From NCBI GenBank assembly GCA_036583965.1, contig JAZBQD010000019.1:15701585-15765584 (forward strand): a stretch of DNA of 64,000 nucleotides, written 5' to 3'. Below are positions 52,701 through 61,590 of the stretch, piece by piece. How positions within the stretch are numbered: the stretch's first letter is position 1; each line of letters opens with the position of its first letter. Origin of the DNA: Prunella strophiata (Eukaryota > Chordata > Aves > Passeriformes > Prunellidae). Both the position numbers and the translations under genes were made by a program. The notes beneath the pieces were generated by a model that did not search any database, was not told the DNA's origin, and saw only the letters and a list, made by a program, of their open reading frames with translations.

Positions 52701-55700
52701 TACACACTCGGATCTGGATTTGTCTTCTCTTTTTATATACACATTTTCCTTAGGACAGAAACACCACAGAGAAATATCATTCATCATCAAACAGCAGTAA
52801 GAAGTGGCATGAGAAAGTTTTGCAACAGGATGAATACCCAAAATTATACATTACTTTCTTTTGGAATGTTTTTTTAAAAATTATTTCAATATGACTGCAT
52901 AAAACAACATAATTTTTAACAGGTTTTTGTTGGCTTGCAGTTCGTGTAACTTTTGTAAAATGCCCTTTCTCTAGTTACATACTGGTGTTATGGTCTTTTG
53001 ATTATAGAACTACATTAGAAGTATGAAGTGAATGCCAAAAAAATCAATGAATTCTTGGCCTGTGCAATTCATGAGGGAACATTCAGTTGTTATTTAAGAT
53101 ATCCTGCCCCCACCTCAAATCATGGAATTCCTGCATTATAAGGGGTTTACAAAGAAAGCTCTATTTGTGGCTCATTCTAGCAGAAGCTGGAGAAGTGGTG
53201 TATGTTTTTATCATTTGTGTGATGTGTGTTATCCCATGTGGCTTAATGATGCTCCATGGAACATGTGTAAGTTGAACAGTTCTTGGCAGAATGCTTCTTA
53301 AAAAAAACAAAGGCCAAGGCAACCTGATGTTAGATTTTTCCTTCAGAATGAATCTAACCATTACAATCAAACTTCCTCTCTCACAGTTGAAAAAAAGGAC
53401 TCTCTCTTATGCCCACCCCGTCCTCTGTTGTCCCTGCAGTTCCCAATCTGCTGGTTGTGAAGGAGATGATCAGGCGGCTGCAGGAGCTGCGCCACACGGA
53501 GCAGGTGCAGCGAGCCTACGCGCTGAACTGCGGGGAAGGCGCCACCGTCAGTTACGAGATCCAGATCCGTGTGCTGCGCGAATTCGGGCTCTCCGATGCT
53601 GCTGCTGAGCTCCTGCAGGTAGGAAGGACATGAAGGGACTTGTTTGGGTACTCTGCAATAGGAGTGCTTGCTGTGTATACACCTTTGAAGTGCCTGCGTG
53701 ACTGTCCAGCTGCAAAATCCAGTTGCATTTGACATATATGATTTTATAAAGCTCTAAGTGCAATGTATAAATAGTTTTCTCAAGAGTCATTGCCATTCAG
53801 GAGGCTCTTACTGACACGAATTTTGGGGACAAAATAAAACTGCTAAAGAGAGAGTGGATGAGAACAGTAGAACCATAACTTGAAACTTAGATTATTATTT
53901 ATTCTTCAGACAGAGAGGAGAAAAAGTGCTAACTTATGTTGTAGGATCTGCACAGTACATGTCCAGGACTAGGAAGCTGAATATCCCTCTTCTGTTTATA
54001 CACTGGTACTAATGCAAATGCATTTGTTGATCAATTTACAGTGAATCTGATGCTTCTTGTCTTATTTTAAAAAACCCCAATCTGTTTTGCCTGGTAGCTA
54101 TAGTCACCTTGAGTGAGCACAGCCAGGCAGTTACAGTATTAGCATGTTTCTGAGAGTGTTAGTTGGGGAGATTTTTCTAGATGGCTTCCTACTTTGTCTT
54201 GTAACATGCTGTGCTTTTTTACCTGTGCAGAATCCTCACAAATTCTTCCCTGATGAGCGATTTGGGGATGAAAGCCCGCTGCTGACAGTGAGACAGTCTG
54301 GACGATGCCGCGTCAACAGCACTCCCACTGCAGAAACCATGTTTACAGAACTGGACTCTTTCGTGGCCTTCCATCCACCATTGCCCCCTCCTCCACCCCC
54401 ATACCACCCACCAGCAACTCCTATCCACAACCAGTTCAAAGTGGGCTGGAAGCAAAGGGTGCCAAGCCAACATCCCTCCCGCTCCTTCTCGTACCCGTGC
54501 AACCACTCGCTGTTCCACTCGCGCGGCGCCCCCAAGGCCGCCCCTCCCGTTTACCTGCCCGGCGCCAAGGCGGCGCCTCCCGACTGCACCAACACCAACA
54601 CCGCGGCGCTGGGGCGCCAGACCGTGGCGGCGGCGGCGGCAGTGGTGGCAGCTGAGAAGCAAGTAGTAAGTGTTGTGATTCCTCCTCTTTTGCCCATTTC
54701 TGGCTGCTCAAAGTACCTCATCAAAAGAACTGGAGAGAATGCTTACGATGGAGTAACTTGGCTTTGTTGAATTAAATCAGCGTCTTTGTTGGTTAGGAGG
54801 GTTTTTCTACCGAACTGTCTGTCAGCATTCTCTGTCCCAAAGGCATGCCCTAATCCCTGGGAGAATGAACATTCCAGGGCAGGAGCATTATTGGAGGGGC
54901 AAATGGCCTGATTTCAGGAATCTTCTGAAATCACAGAATATCCTGAGTTGGAAGGGACCCACAGGGTCTGTTTCAGTGTCCAGCCTCCCTGTGGGTGAAG
55001 AACCTTTCAGTCCTGTCACTGGTCACAAGAGAGATCAGTGTCTGCCCCTCCTCTTCCCCTCACAGGAAGCTGTAACTGCACTGGGGTCTCCCCTCAGGTC
55101 TCCTCTGGGCTGAACAGACCAAGTGACCTCAGCCACCCCTTGTGTGGCTAAAGTAGTTTGCTGTACACTGAAACAAAGCATCAGCCAACTTCAGTAGTGG
55201 ACTGCACACTGTAATTCACAGGTAGAAGTAGTGGGGATATCTTGGCTATTTACAGGTAAGTAGTCTGAAGTAAACAGGTTGCCTTTATACATGTGTGAAG
55301 AGTATATGAAAGCTTAACAGCTGAGAAGTATTTGAAAAGGAATTGGCAAGCAGAAATTGGCTAATTGCTGATAGAAAGGAGTTAGTTACAGCATTTAAAA
55401 GCAGTCATTATAGTTGCTGAACTACAATATGATGCAATAAAACCAATGGACTATAAGATATCCAGTAAAGACATAGCTTTATGAAATACAGGAAGTGCTG
55501 AATGAAGAATTTGGTAATTTATTTCTGCAGTGAAAAAACTGTCAGTGCATATTTGTGGCACATTAGATGCAGATTTGATCCTCAGGTTCTGATTGGAAAA
55601 ATCAGATTTTTTTTTTCTTCCCATTAGCAATTGTCTTAAATATATTGCACTTCTTTTTCTATTTTATAATAAAATATAAGAAATATTCATATTAGAAATG

Positions 55701-57410
55701 TGTGCCATTGTTTGGTCAAAGGTGGGATTCATAGCATGTCACTCTCCTTTGATCAATACTGACTTCCCTAAGGAAACTATATAGTAACCTTTTTCATATC
55801 AGAAATATTTCTGCTAGAACATGTCCATAAGTAGTGCAAGGGGGAGCGTAGGCTTAATAGAGGTGATATTTTTGTTCTGTATTCTTTCTGCAATTTGTGA
55901 GTTACTATTAATCAATGATTAGTAAAGTTGCCTCCATGAGAAATGATAAATGTAGGTAGACATTCTCACTCTTCTGTCTGGAAGGCTGTAATATGAGCAA
56001 TTCTGCACTGAGGCAAGCATGGGGTAGGTGAGAAGAATGCCACACAGCAGCTTCCACATACTCTGTGGATCTAGTGAGCCCTGGAACTGATGCTCCCCAA
56101 GCCCTGAGGCTGTCCTGCACACACATGTCTGCAGGTTACTTATTTTAAAATGGGGAAGTGCAAGCAGAAGGGTTGTGTCTCTAGTGATGACGTGTGTGTT
56201 GTGGCTTCCCTGCCCTGGAACTGTGTGCTGTGACAAACCATTTGTTAGGCTCTGCACCAAGTACCCTGTTTGGTTTGATAATAGTAAATGGCTTAGAGCA
56301 GGCCTGCTTTAAGAAGTTCAGCAGTACAGTGTCCTTTACTGCATGTTCAAGGCAAGATGCATTTAAGAGGAGCTGTAATTGTGACACAAGAGCTTAATGA
56401 AGGAAAGAAGCACTAAGGTGAAGGTTGGTGGACTAGATGTGTTATTTGAACAGTGCAGGAAACTTGCAGGCTGAAGTTGGCAAGACTAAAGTAGATTAAG
56501 AAAATGCCATTTTGAATTACAAAAGCTATCCTGAATACAGTTTGTGTTTCGCTCTTGTCTTTGTTTCCATGGACCAATTTCTTTTCTTTTCCAGTGCACC
56601 CAGCCCCTGCTGAATGAGCTGATGCCAGACATTGCCATGGGGGTGTCAGCAATGTCTTTGAAGGACAGGAGGTTACCAGAGCTCACGGTGGACACGGAGC
56701 TGAGCCAGGCGGTGACAGAGGTGGGGCCCGGCCCGCCCCAGCACATTTCATGCATCCAGAGCAGACACCTGCCTGCTTCTCGGAAAAAACACGCAATAGA
56801 GCAAAAAATAGATGCTCGAGAAAACCCACAGGAATATCCTGACTTCTATGACTTCTCCAATGCTGCATGCAGACCCTCTACTCCAGCACCCAACAGGCAC
56901 AGTCCTTCACCTTCTCAAGGCATTTATTTTGGCCCAGATTTGTACAGCCACAATAAGGCATCACCAAGTGGCTTAAAGTCAGCCTATCTACCTTCCCAGA
57001 TATCTCCTAAAAAGCAAGAGGATTCTAGGAGGGAGTACCTGCTCTCCCAAGATGGGCATCAACACAGGCAAAAGAATGAGCCAATACACCTCGATGTCTT
57101 AGAACAGCCCCCCCAGCGACTGGACTTGGCCCTGGCTACCCAGGAGAGTGCTGGGAATGGCCCTGTTCACGTCAGGGCAAGAACAAAAATGGAAACAGAT
57201 TTAACCTATGGGCTAACCTCCAACAGACCTTCACTCTCTGCATACAACTCTGACGTGCCAGAAGAGAGACCCAGTAGGAGACTGGCAGATGATGAGCCAT
57301 TGGAACATGGAGCACAGAGAAATGCAGATTTGGAAAGGGAAGATGGAGTAAGCAGAGGAAGGAGGTCTCCAAACAAACCAGACTTCCTGTACAAAAAATC
57401 TGCCCTATGA
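28660..57410 (+). CDS. BTBD7: BTBD7, BTB/POZ domain-containing protein 7 (whole spliced CDS, ten coding exons)
   Basis: The spliced coding sequence joins ten segments (ends given in the exon entries) for about 1123 residues, against about 1132 in human BTBD7. The start at 28660 has A at -3 and G at +4, and an in-frame TGA lies nine bases upstream at 28648-28650. The product begins MGANAS, a possible N-myristoylation signal. Then come a Lys/Arg-rich stretch (about 55-75), BTB domain 1 (about 142-240, with DVDLIF and VHRAILAARCPFF), BTB domain 2 (about 247-380, with YDVVLSFSS and AHKAVISSRSPFF), a BACK region (about 389-480), conserved segments to about 707, and a Pro-, Ala- and Ser-rich tail ending KKSAL. 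In mammals BTBD7 (Cleftin) promotes epithelial cleft formation and branching, with Slug up and E-cadherin down. One extra C in exon 8 (50024-50025) breaks the frame as written. Identity is secure from near-complete similarity to the remembered family sequence; avian function is inferred. Confidence 0.96.
28742..33767 (+). other. BTBD7: BTBD7 intron 2 (5.0 kb)
   Basis: Donor GTAATT, acceptor CCTTTAG. AT-rich, with the 28-bp tandem duplication near 29203 and no recognised mobile element or additional exon. Confidence 0.85.
29203..29252. repeat. Short 28-bp tandem duplication with hairpin potential, intron 2
   Basis: AAGTAACAAACAGGCTT occurs at 29208-29224 and again at 29236-29252. Between them, AAACAGG and CCTGTTT can pair around a seven-base loop. 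Confidence 0.7.
33768..34847 (+). CDS. BTBD7: BTBD7 exon 3: both BTB domains (residues 28-388)
   Basis: This is the largest coding exon (1080 bases), from acceptor CCTTTAG to donor GTATGT. It encodes a basic stretch with KKKFIKRRK, then BTB domain 1 (CTDVDLIFQETCFPVHRAIL) and BTB domain 2 (CYYDVVLSFSS onward, with AHKAVISSRSPFF). BTB folds mediate dimerisation and, in many family members, Cullin-3 binding. The upstream continuation of the open frame to an ATG at 33704 is intronic read-through; the true frame enters by splicing from exon 2 with a split Gly codon. Confidence 0.96.
34874..34894. repeat. ATT trinucleotide microsatellite just inside intron 3
   Basis: About seven ATT units starting 27 bases after the exon 3 donor. 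Confidence 0.8.
36141..36580 (-). mobile_element. CR1 LINE fragment in BTBD7 intron 3
   Basis: Read on the plus strand it begins AATCACAGAGCAGCCCAGGT, with GAAGGGGCCTCAAAAGATCA and ATCCAACC, the reverse complement of a CR1 3' end. It continues through CCACCAGTGATGGGGACTAT and a TTCCTTCAGTCTTTCCTCGT stretch typical of the region further 5'. It is antisense to BTBD7. Confidence 0.85.
43841..44049 (+). CDS. BTBD7: BTBD7 exon 4: BACK region, first part (residues 388-457)
   Basis: Acceptor CTGGTAG ends at 43840 and donor GTAACC starts at 44050. The first two bases complete the Gly388 codon begun in exon 3, and the frame then reads CEDIIAESISLDTLIAILKW onward to SDYLQ, matching the BACK region that follows the second BTB domain in this family. 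It ends in phase 0. Open sequence upstream of 43841 is intron read-through. Confidence 0.96.
45211..45286 (+). CDS. BTBD7: BTBD7 exon 5: BACK region, end (residues 458-483)
   Basis: A short 76-base exon between acceptor TTTCTACAG and donor GTGAGG. It encodes ASEQDILKYLIKWGEHQLMK and continues to IADR, ending with the first base of the Glu483 codon. The helix-rich sequence closes the BACK region. Confidence 0.95.
45465..45790 (+). mobile_element. CR1 LINE fragment in BTBD7 intron 5
   Basis: It contains GAAAAGGCTTAGAGGGGATC and the GGACAAGATGAGAGGCAGTG, CAGACACTGGCACAGGTTGC and TTAGAGGTCCTTTCAACCTC landmarks in CR1 order, sense to BTBD7. It is degenerate, with no ORF. Confidence 0.8.
47272..47392 (-). 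mobile_element. CR1 LINE 3'-end fragment in BTBD7 intron 5
   Basis: TAGAATCATAGAATCATTTA, then GGTTGGAAAAGACCTCCAGG and GAGTCCAACC, form the reverse complement of the CR1 3' terminus. It ends after GTGCCATGTTCAGTTG. It lies about 150 bp upstream of the exon 6 acceptor. Confidence 0.9.
47542..47702 (+). CDS. BTBD7: BTBD7 exon 6 (residues 483-536)
   Basis: Acceptor CTTCCCACAG ends at 47541 and donor GTAAGT starts at 47703. AG completes the split Glu codon and the frame reads PNLLSGTAHSVNKRGVKRRD, then the acidic ELREIL stretch, ending SEVLSDA in phase 0. It has no named domain but is strongly conserved in BTBD7. Confidence 0.95.
48004..48147 (+). CDS. BTBD7: BTBD7 exon 7 (residues 537-584)
   Basis: A 144-base phase-0 exon after a weak acceptor (CTTAAAG) and before donor GTAATA. 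It starts at a Met codon (MKRGLISTPPSDMLP) and ends YVEEAK. Because its length is a multiple of three, skipping it would keep the frame. The match to BTBD7 is nearly residue for residue. Confidence 0.95.
48327..48620. repeat. Unidentified repeat-like block in BTBD7 intron 7 with an inverted repeat at its left end
   Basis: AATTTCAACAAAA (48327-48339) and TTTTGTCGAAATT (48345-48357) pair at 12 of 13 positions around a five-base T loop. They are followed by about 250 bases with more GC and CpG than the flanking intron. The composition break and palindrome suggest an old interspersed element. I cannot name the family, and both edges are approximate. Confidence 0.4.
49979..50169 (+). CDS. BTBD7: BTBD7 exon 8 (residues 585-648) with a one-base frameshift
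   Basis: Acceptor GTTGCAG and donor GTGAGC bound 191 bases, one more than the 190 needed to keep phase with exon 9. The frame from exon 7 reads SVLDEMMVEQTDLVR up to CGG at 50021-50023. The conserved continuation (LRMVRMSNVPDT) is then found only in the next frame, from CTG at 50025. The surplus base is a C in CGGCCTG. Read literally, the frame runs through 34 unrelated residues to TAA at 50126-50128. A consensus indel error in this GC-rich exon is likelier than a true null, because the later exons remain intact. Confidence 0.9.
50170..53439 (+). other. BTBD7: BTBD7 intron 8 (3.3 kb)
   Basis: Donor GTGAGC, acceptor TCCCTGCAG. It includes a 164-codon open frame at 52383-52877, whose Tyr/Phe/Ile-rich, AT-driven composition and lack of any domain argue against a gene. 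No mobile element was recognised. Confidence 0.8.
53440..53618 (+). CDS. BTBD7: BTBD7 exon 9 (residues 648-707)
   Basis: Acceptor TCCCTGCAG and donor GTAGGA bound 179 bases. The split Val codon is completed and the frame reads PNLLVVKEMIRRLQELRHTE, then QVQRAYALNCGEGATVSYEI, ending AAELLQ in phase 0. It is more GC-rich than its intronic surroundings and highly conserved. Confidence 0.95.
54231..54665 (+). CDS. BTBD7: BTBD7 exon 10: proline-rich region (residues 708-852)
   Basis: Acceptor CCTGTGCAG and donor GTAAGT bound 435 bases in phase 0. The exon encodes NPHKFFPDERFGDESPLL, then a proline tract (PPLPPPPPPYHPPATP), a Ser/His-rich stretch (SFSYPCNHSLFHSR) and a short Ala/Val run before EKQV. 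The Ala-rich run appears shorter than in human BTBD7, which accounts for part of the length difference. The region is probably disordered. Confidence 0.95.
54928..55140 (-). mobile_element. CR1 LINE fragment in BTBD7 intron 10
   Basis: AAATCACAGAATATCCTGAG, then TTGGAAGGGACCCACAGGGT and later CTCTGGGCTGAACAGACCAA, are the reverse complement of a CR1 3' region. It is a truncated copy antisense to BTBD7. Confidence 0.85.
56595..57410 (+). CDS. BTBD7: BTBD7 exon 11: C-terminal tail and stop (residues 853-1123)
   Basis: Acceptor TTTTCCAG ends at 56594. The frame reads CTQPLLNELMPDIA, then ENPQEYPDFYDFSNAACRPS, GIYFGPDLYSHNKASPSG, and ends PDFLYKKSAL with TGA at 57408-57410. It is hydrophilic and Ser/Pro/Arg-rich with no named domain. 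The last residues are identical to the family C terminus, so the stop is secure. The open frame upstream to 56544 is intronic. Confidence 0.96.
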   Translation, partial: CTQPLLNELMPDIAMGVSAMSLKDRRLPELTVDTELSQAVTEVGPGPPQHISCIQSRHLPASRKKHAIEQKIDARENPQEYPDFYDFSNAACRPSTPAPNRHSPSPSQGIYFGPDLYSHNKASPSGLKSAYLPSQISPKKQEDSRREYLLSQDGHQHRQKNEPIHLDVLEQPPQRLDLALATQESAGNGPVHVRARTKMETDLTYGLTSNRPSLSAYNSDVPEERPSRRLADDEPLEHGAQRNADLEREDGVSRGRRSPNKPDFLYKKSAL

Positions 57411-60060
57411 AAGCAACCTCCACAATTTCTCTGTGCCTACGAGTTGTAAACATCCCATTCCCTGCAACTTTTGGCCTGACTTCTGTCAGAGAAATTCTTT
57501 CATGCCAGCAGAAAAAATCATCTTTGCTCACTTGTTTTGTACATACATTGCTTTATTAGAGACAGCATGTTATCAGTTTGGTTTTAATGCTGCTTCTGGG
57601 TTTATTTTGTCGCAATTTTTTTTGGAGCAGATTTAATTAAGCCTTTTAAAAAAACAGAAACTGGTACCTTTTTTCTACAACCTGGTAGCCTTTTGCACCT
57701 GTACATCTATTTTAGTGTATTAGTTTTGTACTAATATGTTAAACTTTAATGTCACATTTAAAGGACTGTATTTTCATACTTTTGCATTTACCCTTTCACA
57801 TGCTGATTCTCTATGTGCATTGGGTTGCACATTATGAAATGTATTTTCTTATGAGATAATAACAGTGCGTTTATTTTTTAATTATAGGAATTCCAAAGAA
57901 CAGCACATCAAAAAACCCTACATTTTTAGTTGGATTTTTTTTTTGTTTGTTTAGATTGAAAGCTTCCTGAATTTTACGACTGTGGCAAGAATCCAATCCA
58001 ATATTTTGTTTGAAAAGTTCTGGCAGCTGGTCTTACCTTTATATACATAGCAAACCCACTTCGTTAATTATATTTGGGGTTTTAAAAATCCAGAGGGATA
58101 TTTAGGAATCCAAATTCCTGTGCAATTCACTGGAATATGACAGTACGAGTCTGTTTACTTTTGTTTCGGCTGTGACCATGGAGGACTCCATGATCACCTG
58201 GAAGCAGGAAGCACTTACTAGACAGACTAGAATTGCAGATTTGCCCATTTAGAAACAAATCTAGAACTACTGTAAAAATTACAGTAATTACTTGTTCTTC
58301 CAGCTGCTCGTGCGTGGGTGGGCGCAGAGCGGCTGGGCGGATTCCTGCTAACTCGTGGAGTGTCAGGAAGACGAGGCACGGAGCCTTCGCTGTCACCTGA
58401 ACAGTGGCAGGGTTTCCCTCCCTGGTGGTGCCGGGCTGACAGCCCATGGCCTTGCTTTCTCCTGCCTGTGCTTGCCAAAGGGCTTCACTCTCAGTGACAG
58501 TGTTCCTTACCTGGCCTCACGTGGTGCTGGCCCCACAGGTGCAGCTGTTGTGTGAGCAGAATCCAAGTGAAGAGTCGCTGCTTCAGCATCACCACACGTG
58601 TGAAGCTCTGTCGCTCTTAAATTACACCTCCATTGCCTGATTTGCTTTTTGAAAGCACAGAAATGAGATTCCCCTGTTAACAGGATGTGAGGAGGGAAGG
58701 ATGCTGATCTGGGCTGGCTCCTGCCACTGGGGCTGGGTTCAGCAGAGCACCAGGGGAAGGGTTACAATTATGAAAGTACGTCCTTAATACTCATGGTGCA
58801 GTTCTAACAACAAATTCATTGCATTCAGGATGGGGATCTGATGCCACTGCAGAGTAGTGACTGCTGGTAAGGTCCTGTTTGGTGGGGGGTTAAATGCAGT
58901 TTCTGTAATGAGTTTCCCTATAGCAGAAAACTATACTCCCAGGTGTGACCTAAGGACTGCTTTAAGGTTAGGTTGAATTGTTTCCTGCAGCTCAAAGTGC
59001 TTAATACTGTTTAACAGAAATCTTGCTGCAACTTTACTTTTGGTTTTAGTTGATGGCAAATTCTTACCTAATGTGTTGCATTAAAGTATGGAGGGCCTAG
59101 TAACAACACAGTGTTACTGAAATATATTGAATACTGCATTTCCAAACTACCAAATAGCTTCTAGATGAATTAAGATATGGGTCTTAGAACCAATAAATTC
59201 TGTGTCTCTGCAGACACATCTATAGATCTGCTTCTGTGGTGTTCTGCAGGTGCTCCTTTTGAGATGCAGCCATGGAAAGCATGGTGTAGGGCTGGAGCAG
59301 GAACTTGCCTGTGCTCTGCAGGTGATGTGTCTTGTGGGTGAGGGGAGATTTTTTTTTCCCCTCTGTCAGCTTTTTTTATCTTGTTTTTTTTGCCCACAGT
59401 CAAGTCAAGGCACTGGGTGGTCCTGGCTTCATCACCCATCTGTGGGATTTCCCTGGGTGTAGAACACTGTTAAATGCAAGAAGGTGTCAGGGGGGGATGG
59501 TGCTGCTGCAGGTGAAGGGGCTGAGGCCCGTTGGGTTTCTCTTGGAGATTTGAGCACAGTGCTGCCTGACTGCAGCTCTAACTGCACACGAGGGTCTCAT
59601 CCTCACCAGCATGAGACCAGCTCAGTAGAACCAGTAACTTACAGCACACACAAGAACCCTGAAACTCCCTGGACTTGCATCATGTATGTGTTGGCAGCTT
59701 AACTACTAAAAAATTACAGCTGCCCTCAGAAAACTTAACTATTCTCAATGTTTTTGCCTAAAACTGATAGATGTACTTCAGGAAAACTGTTTTGATTATC
59801 AGTTTGATGTGGCACTGTGTACTTGAGCAGAGGTAGGACTGAGATCTACAGATAGAACTTTAAAGCTTAAAATTTAGGGCGGGGGGTGCTGTGGCTGGTG
59901 AAGCTGAGACATTTTGAGGTTATGGTTTGAGGGAAATCATGAAATGCTTTGGCTTTGGAATAGGCTGGTGAGAAATGCCTCTGGGGAGGACATGTCTGCA
60001 TTTTAGAATACAAAATTGTTTCTGAAGTCTCAGGAGCTGTGCAGTATTAAAAAAAGTATG

Positions 60061-60066
60061 AATAAA
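60061..60066 (+). terminator. Possible proximal poly(A) signal in the 3'UTR
   Basis: A canonical AATAAA about 2.65 kb into the 3'UTR, after a short A run. Its downstream sequence is not notably GT-rich, so use is uncertain. The AATAAA at 59192-59197 is a second, equally uncertain candidate. Confidence 0.3.
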
Positions 60067-60892
60067 GTGTTTAAAAGTAGATGCAGAATGAAAGACAAGT
60101 CCTTCTGAGGCCACAAAGACAATCAGGCCATATAGACAATCTGTGTTTTCACTTGCATATTCTGAATTGGGAAGAAGATGGCAGCTAATGGCAGCTGGTT
60201 TGAAGTGGAAAAGAAGGATTTCTTGAATTACTGGAGCTTTATTTTTGTACTCCAGAGCAGGATTTCCTAGTTGGGCTGTGCAGAGGGGTGAGACCATTTT
60301 TCATGGCAGCATTATTCAGAAGCCAGTGTTCATCCTACATCTCACTTGCACACCACACGTACCTGTGCTACCTGCTACTCCTTGTTCTCTGTCTACTGAA
60401 ACTTTGGTGCAGAAGCTCCTTGTTTACATGAAGCACTTTCTGATTAGGCTGGAAATTGACACCTTTTCCTTCTATAAATTAGATGGAAATGACAGATTAT
60501 TGACTATTTTGCTTGAGGATAGAGGTATAAACATTGGGTTTTTTTTGAATGAGGGAGACTCATGCTCCTTGTTCTATTAAAGAGAGAGCTCAGACTTGCA
60601 TTTAGTGAGCAACATGCAAAAAAGTCTTATTCCCCTTTCCCCAAACCCAACTCCTGTTTTCCTTAATATATGGATGAATAACTTAATTCCTAAAACACAT
60701 TCTTCCTTTGAAATGTTTTGTTGTTCCACAGAATTACTGTAGTTGTGTATTAGTAACTGCTGTGTTGAGTGGCAGTTCCATGTTGTATTTTCCTGTTCTT
60801 AAGGATTTTCACTTACAAAAATTAAGGCTGTGGCCACCTGTACTTGTAAGCCTTGGGTTTTGGTCCCAGAATGTCCCACATGTACGTCTTTA

Positions 60893-61010
60893 GGGGTTTC
60901 TTTGGTTTGGGTTTGGGAAAGGGGTGGGGGAAAGGGGGGCTTGGGTGTTTTGTATGGGTTTTTGGTTTTGGTTGTTTGGGTTGTTTTTCTGGGGTTGGTT
61001 TTGTGAAAGA
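60893..61010 (+). repeat. G/T-rich low-complexity tract in the BTBD7 3'UTR
   Basis: Almost free of C and A, with repeated GGG to GGGGGG runs separated by T-rich spacers, so a G-quadruplex could form in the transcript. It lies about 550 bases before the distal poly(A) signal. Confidence 0.75.
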
Positions 61011-61553
61011 ACACTAATGCTGTTTGAGGCACTGTTCTTCTAATAATTCTATGCTTCTATGGTAGAGGTGGTGCTGAGCCCTGCTGGGTGCAGGGAACAG
61101 CTTAGAGGGAAACTTGTAAAACCGCATTTGGGGTTTCTGTAATTACCTGTACTGCCAGAAGGCAGCCCTGCCCTCGGCAGTGTTAAGAATTTGTTTCTTG
61201 TCCTTGTGTTGTTACTGGTATAAAGTCAAGTGCCTTCAATGCTAAAGGCTCAGAAAACTTTCTTAAACTGACTTCATGTCCTATGCAAGTGTTTTTTCTA
61301 CAACCTGCATAACCAGTACTTTGTAAAACTTGTTTACGCTTCAATTGTACATAGTGTTTTTTTAAAAAAAAATAGTATTTTTATTTAGGTACCTCCAAAC
61401 TTGAATTCTAGTCTTGTGTGATGCATTGTAAAACAATACATTTCTCTTTTGAGTACCATTACAGTTGTAAAAAGGTTTTCACTGGTTCTATTTTTCTACT
61501 GTTGCTGAGAAGCATGTAACACTGACTTTATCCTACGTATAGTTGGCATTTCA

Positions 61554-61590
61554 AATAAATGGCTTGTATAGAACGTGGTTGTGTGGCTGC
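61554..61590 (+). terminator. Probable BTBD7 distal poly(A) signal and downstream element
   Basis: AATAAA sits at 61554-61559, with a GT-rich stretch (GTGGTTGTGTGG) starting about 15 bases later. This is the standard vertebrate arrangement of cleavage signal and CstF-binding element. Sequence character changes just downstream. Cleavage would fall near 61570-61578. Confidence 0.7.

Larger units (their letters stand above)
57411..61575 (+). other. BTBD7: BTBD7 3' untranslated region, about 4.1 kb
   Basis: This stretch follows the stop codon with no intron evidence and ends at a good cleavage context. Mammalian BTBD7 also has a long 3'UTR. Visible elements are internal AATAAA at 59192-59197 and 60061-60066 (possible proximal sites), a G/T-rich tract at 60893-61010 and a Pumilio-type TGTACATA at 61346-61353. 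The exact end is inferred from the poly(A) signal. No CR1 copy is seen within it. Confidence 0.75.

Noticed and set aside
52383..52877. 164-codon open frame in intron 8
   Set aside because: Its composition is AT-driven, rich in Tyr, Phe and Ile. It has no recognisable domain and lies between two verified BTBD7 exons.
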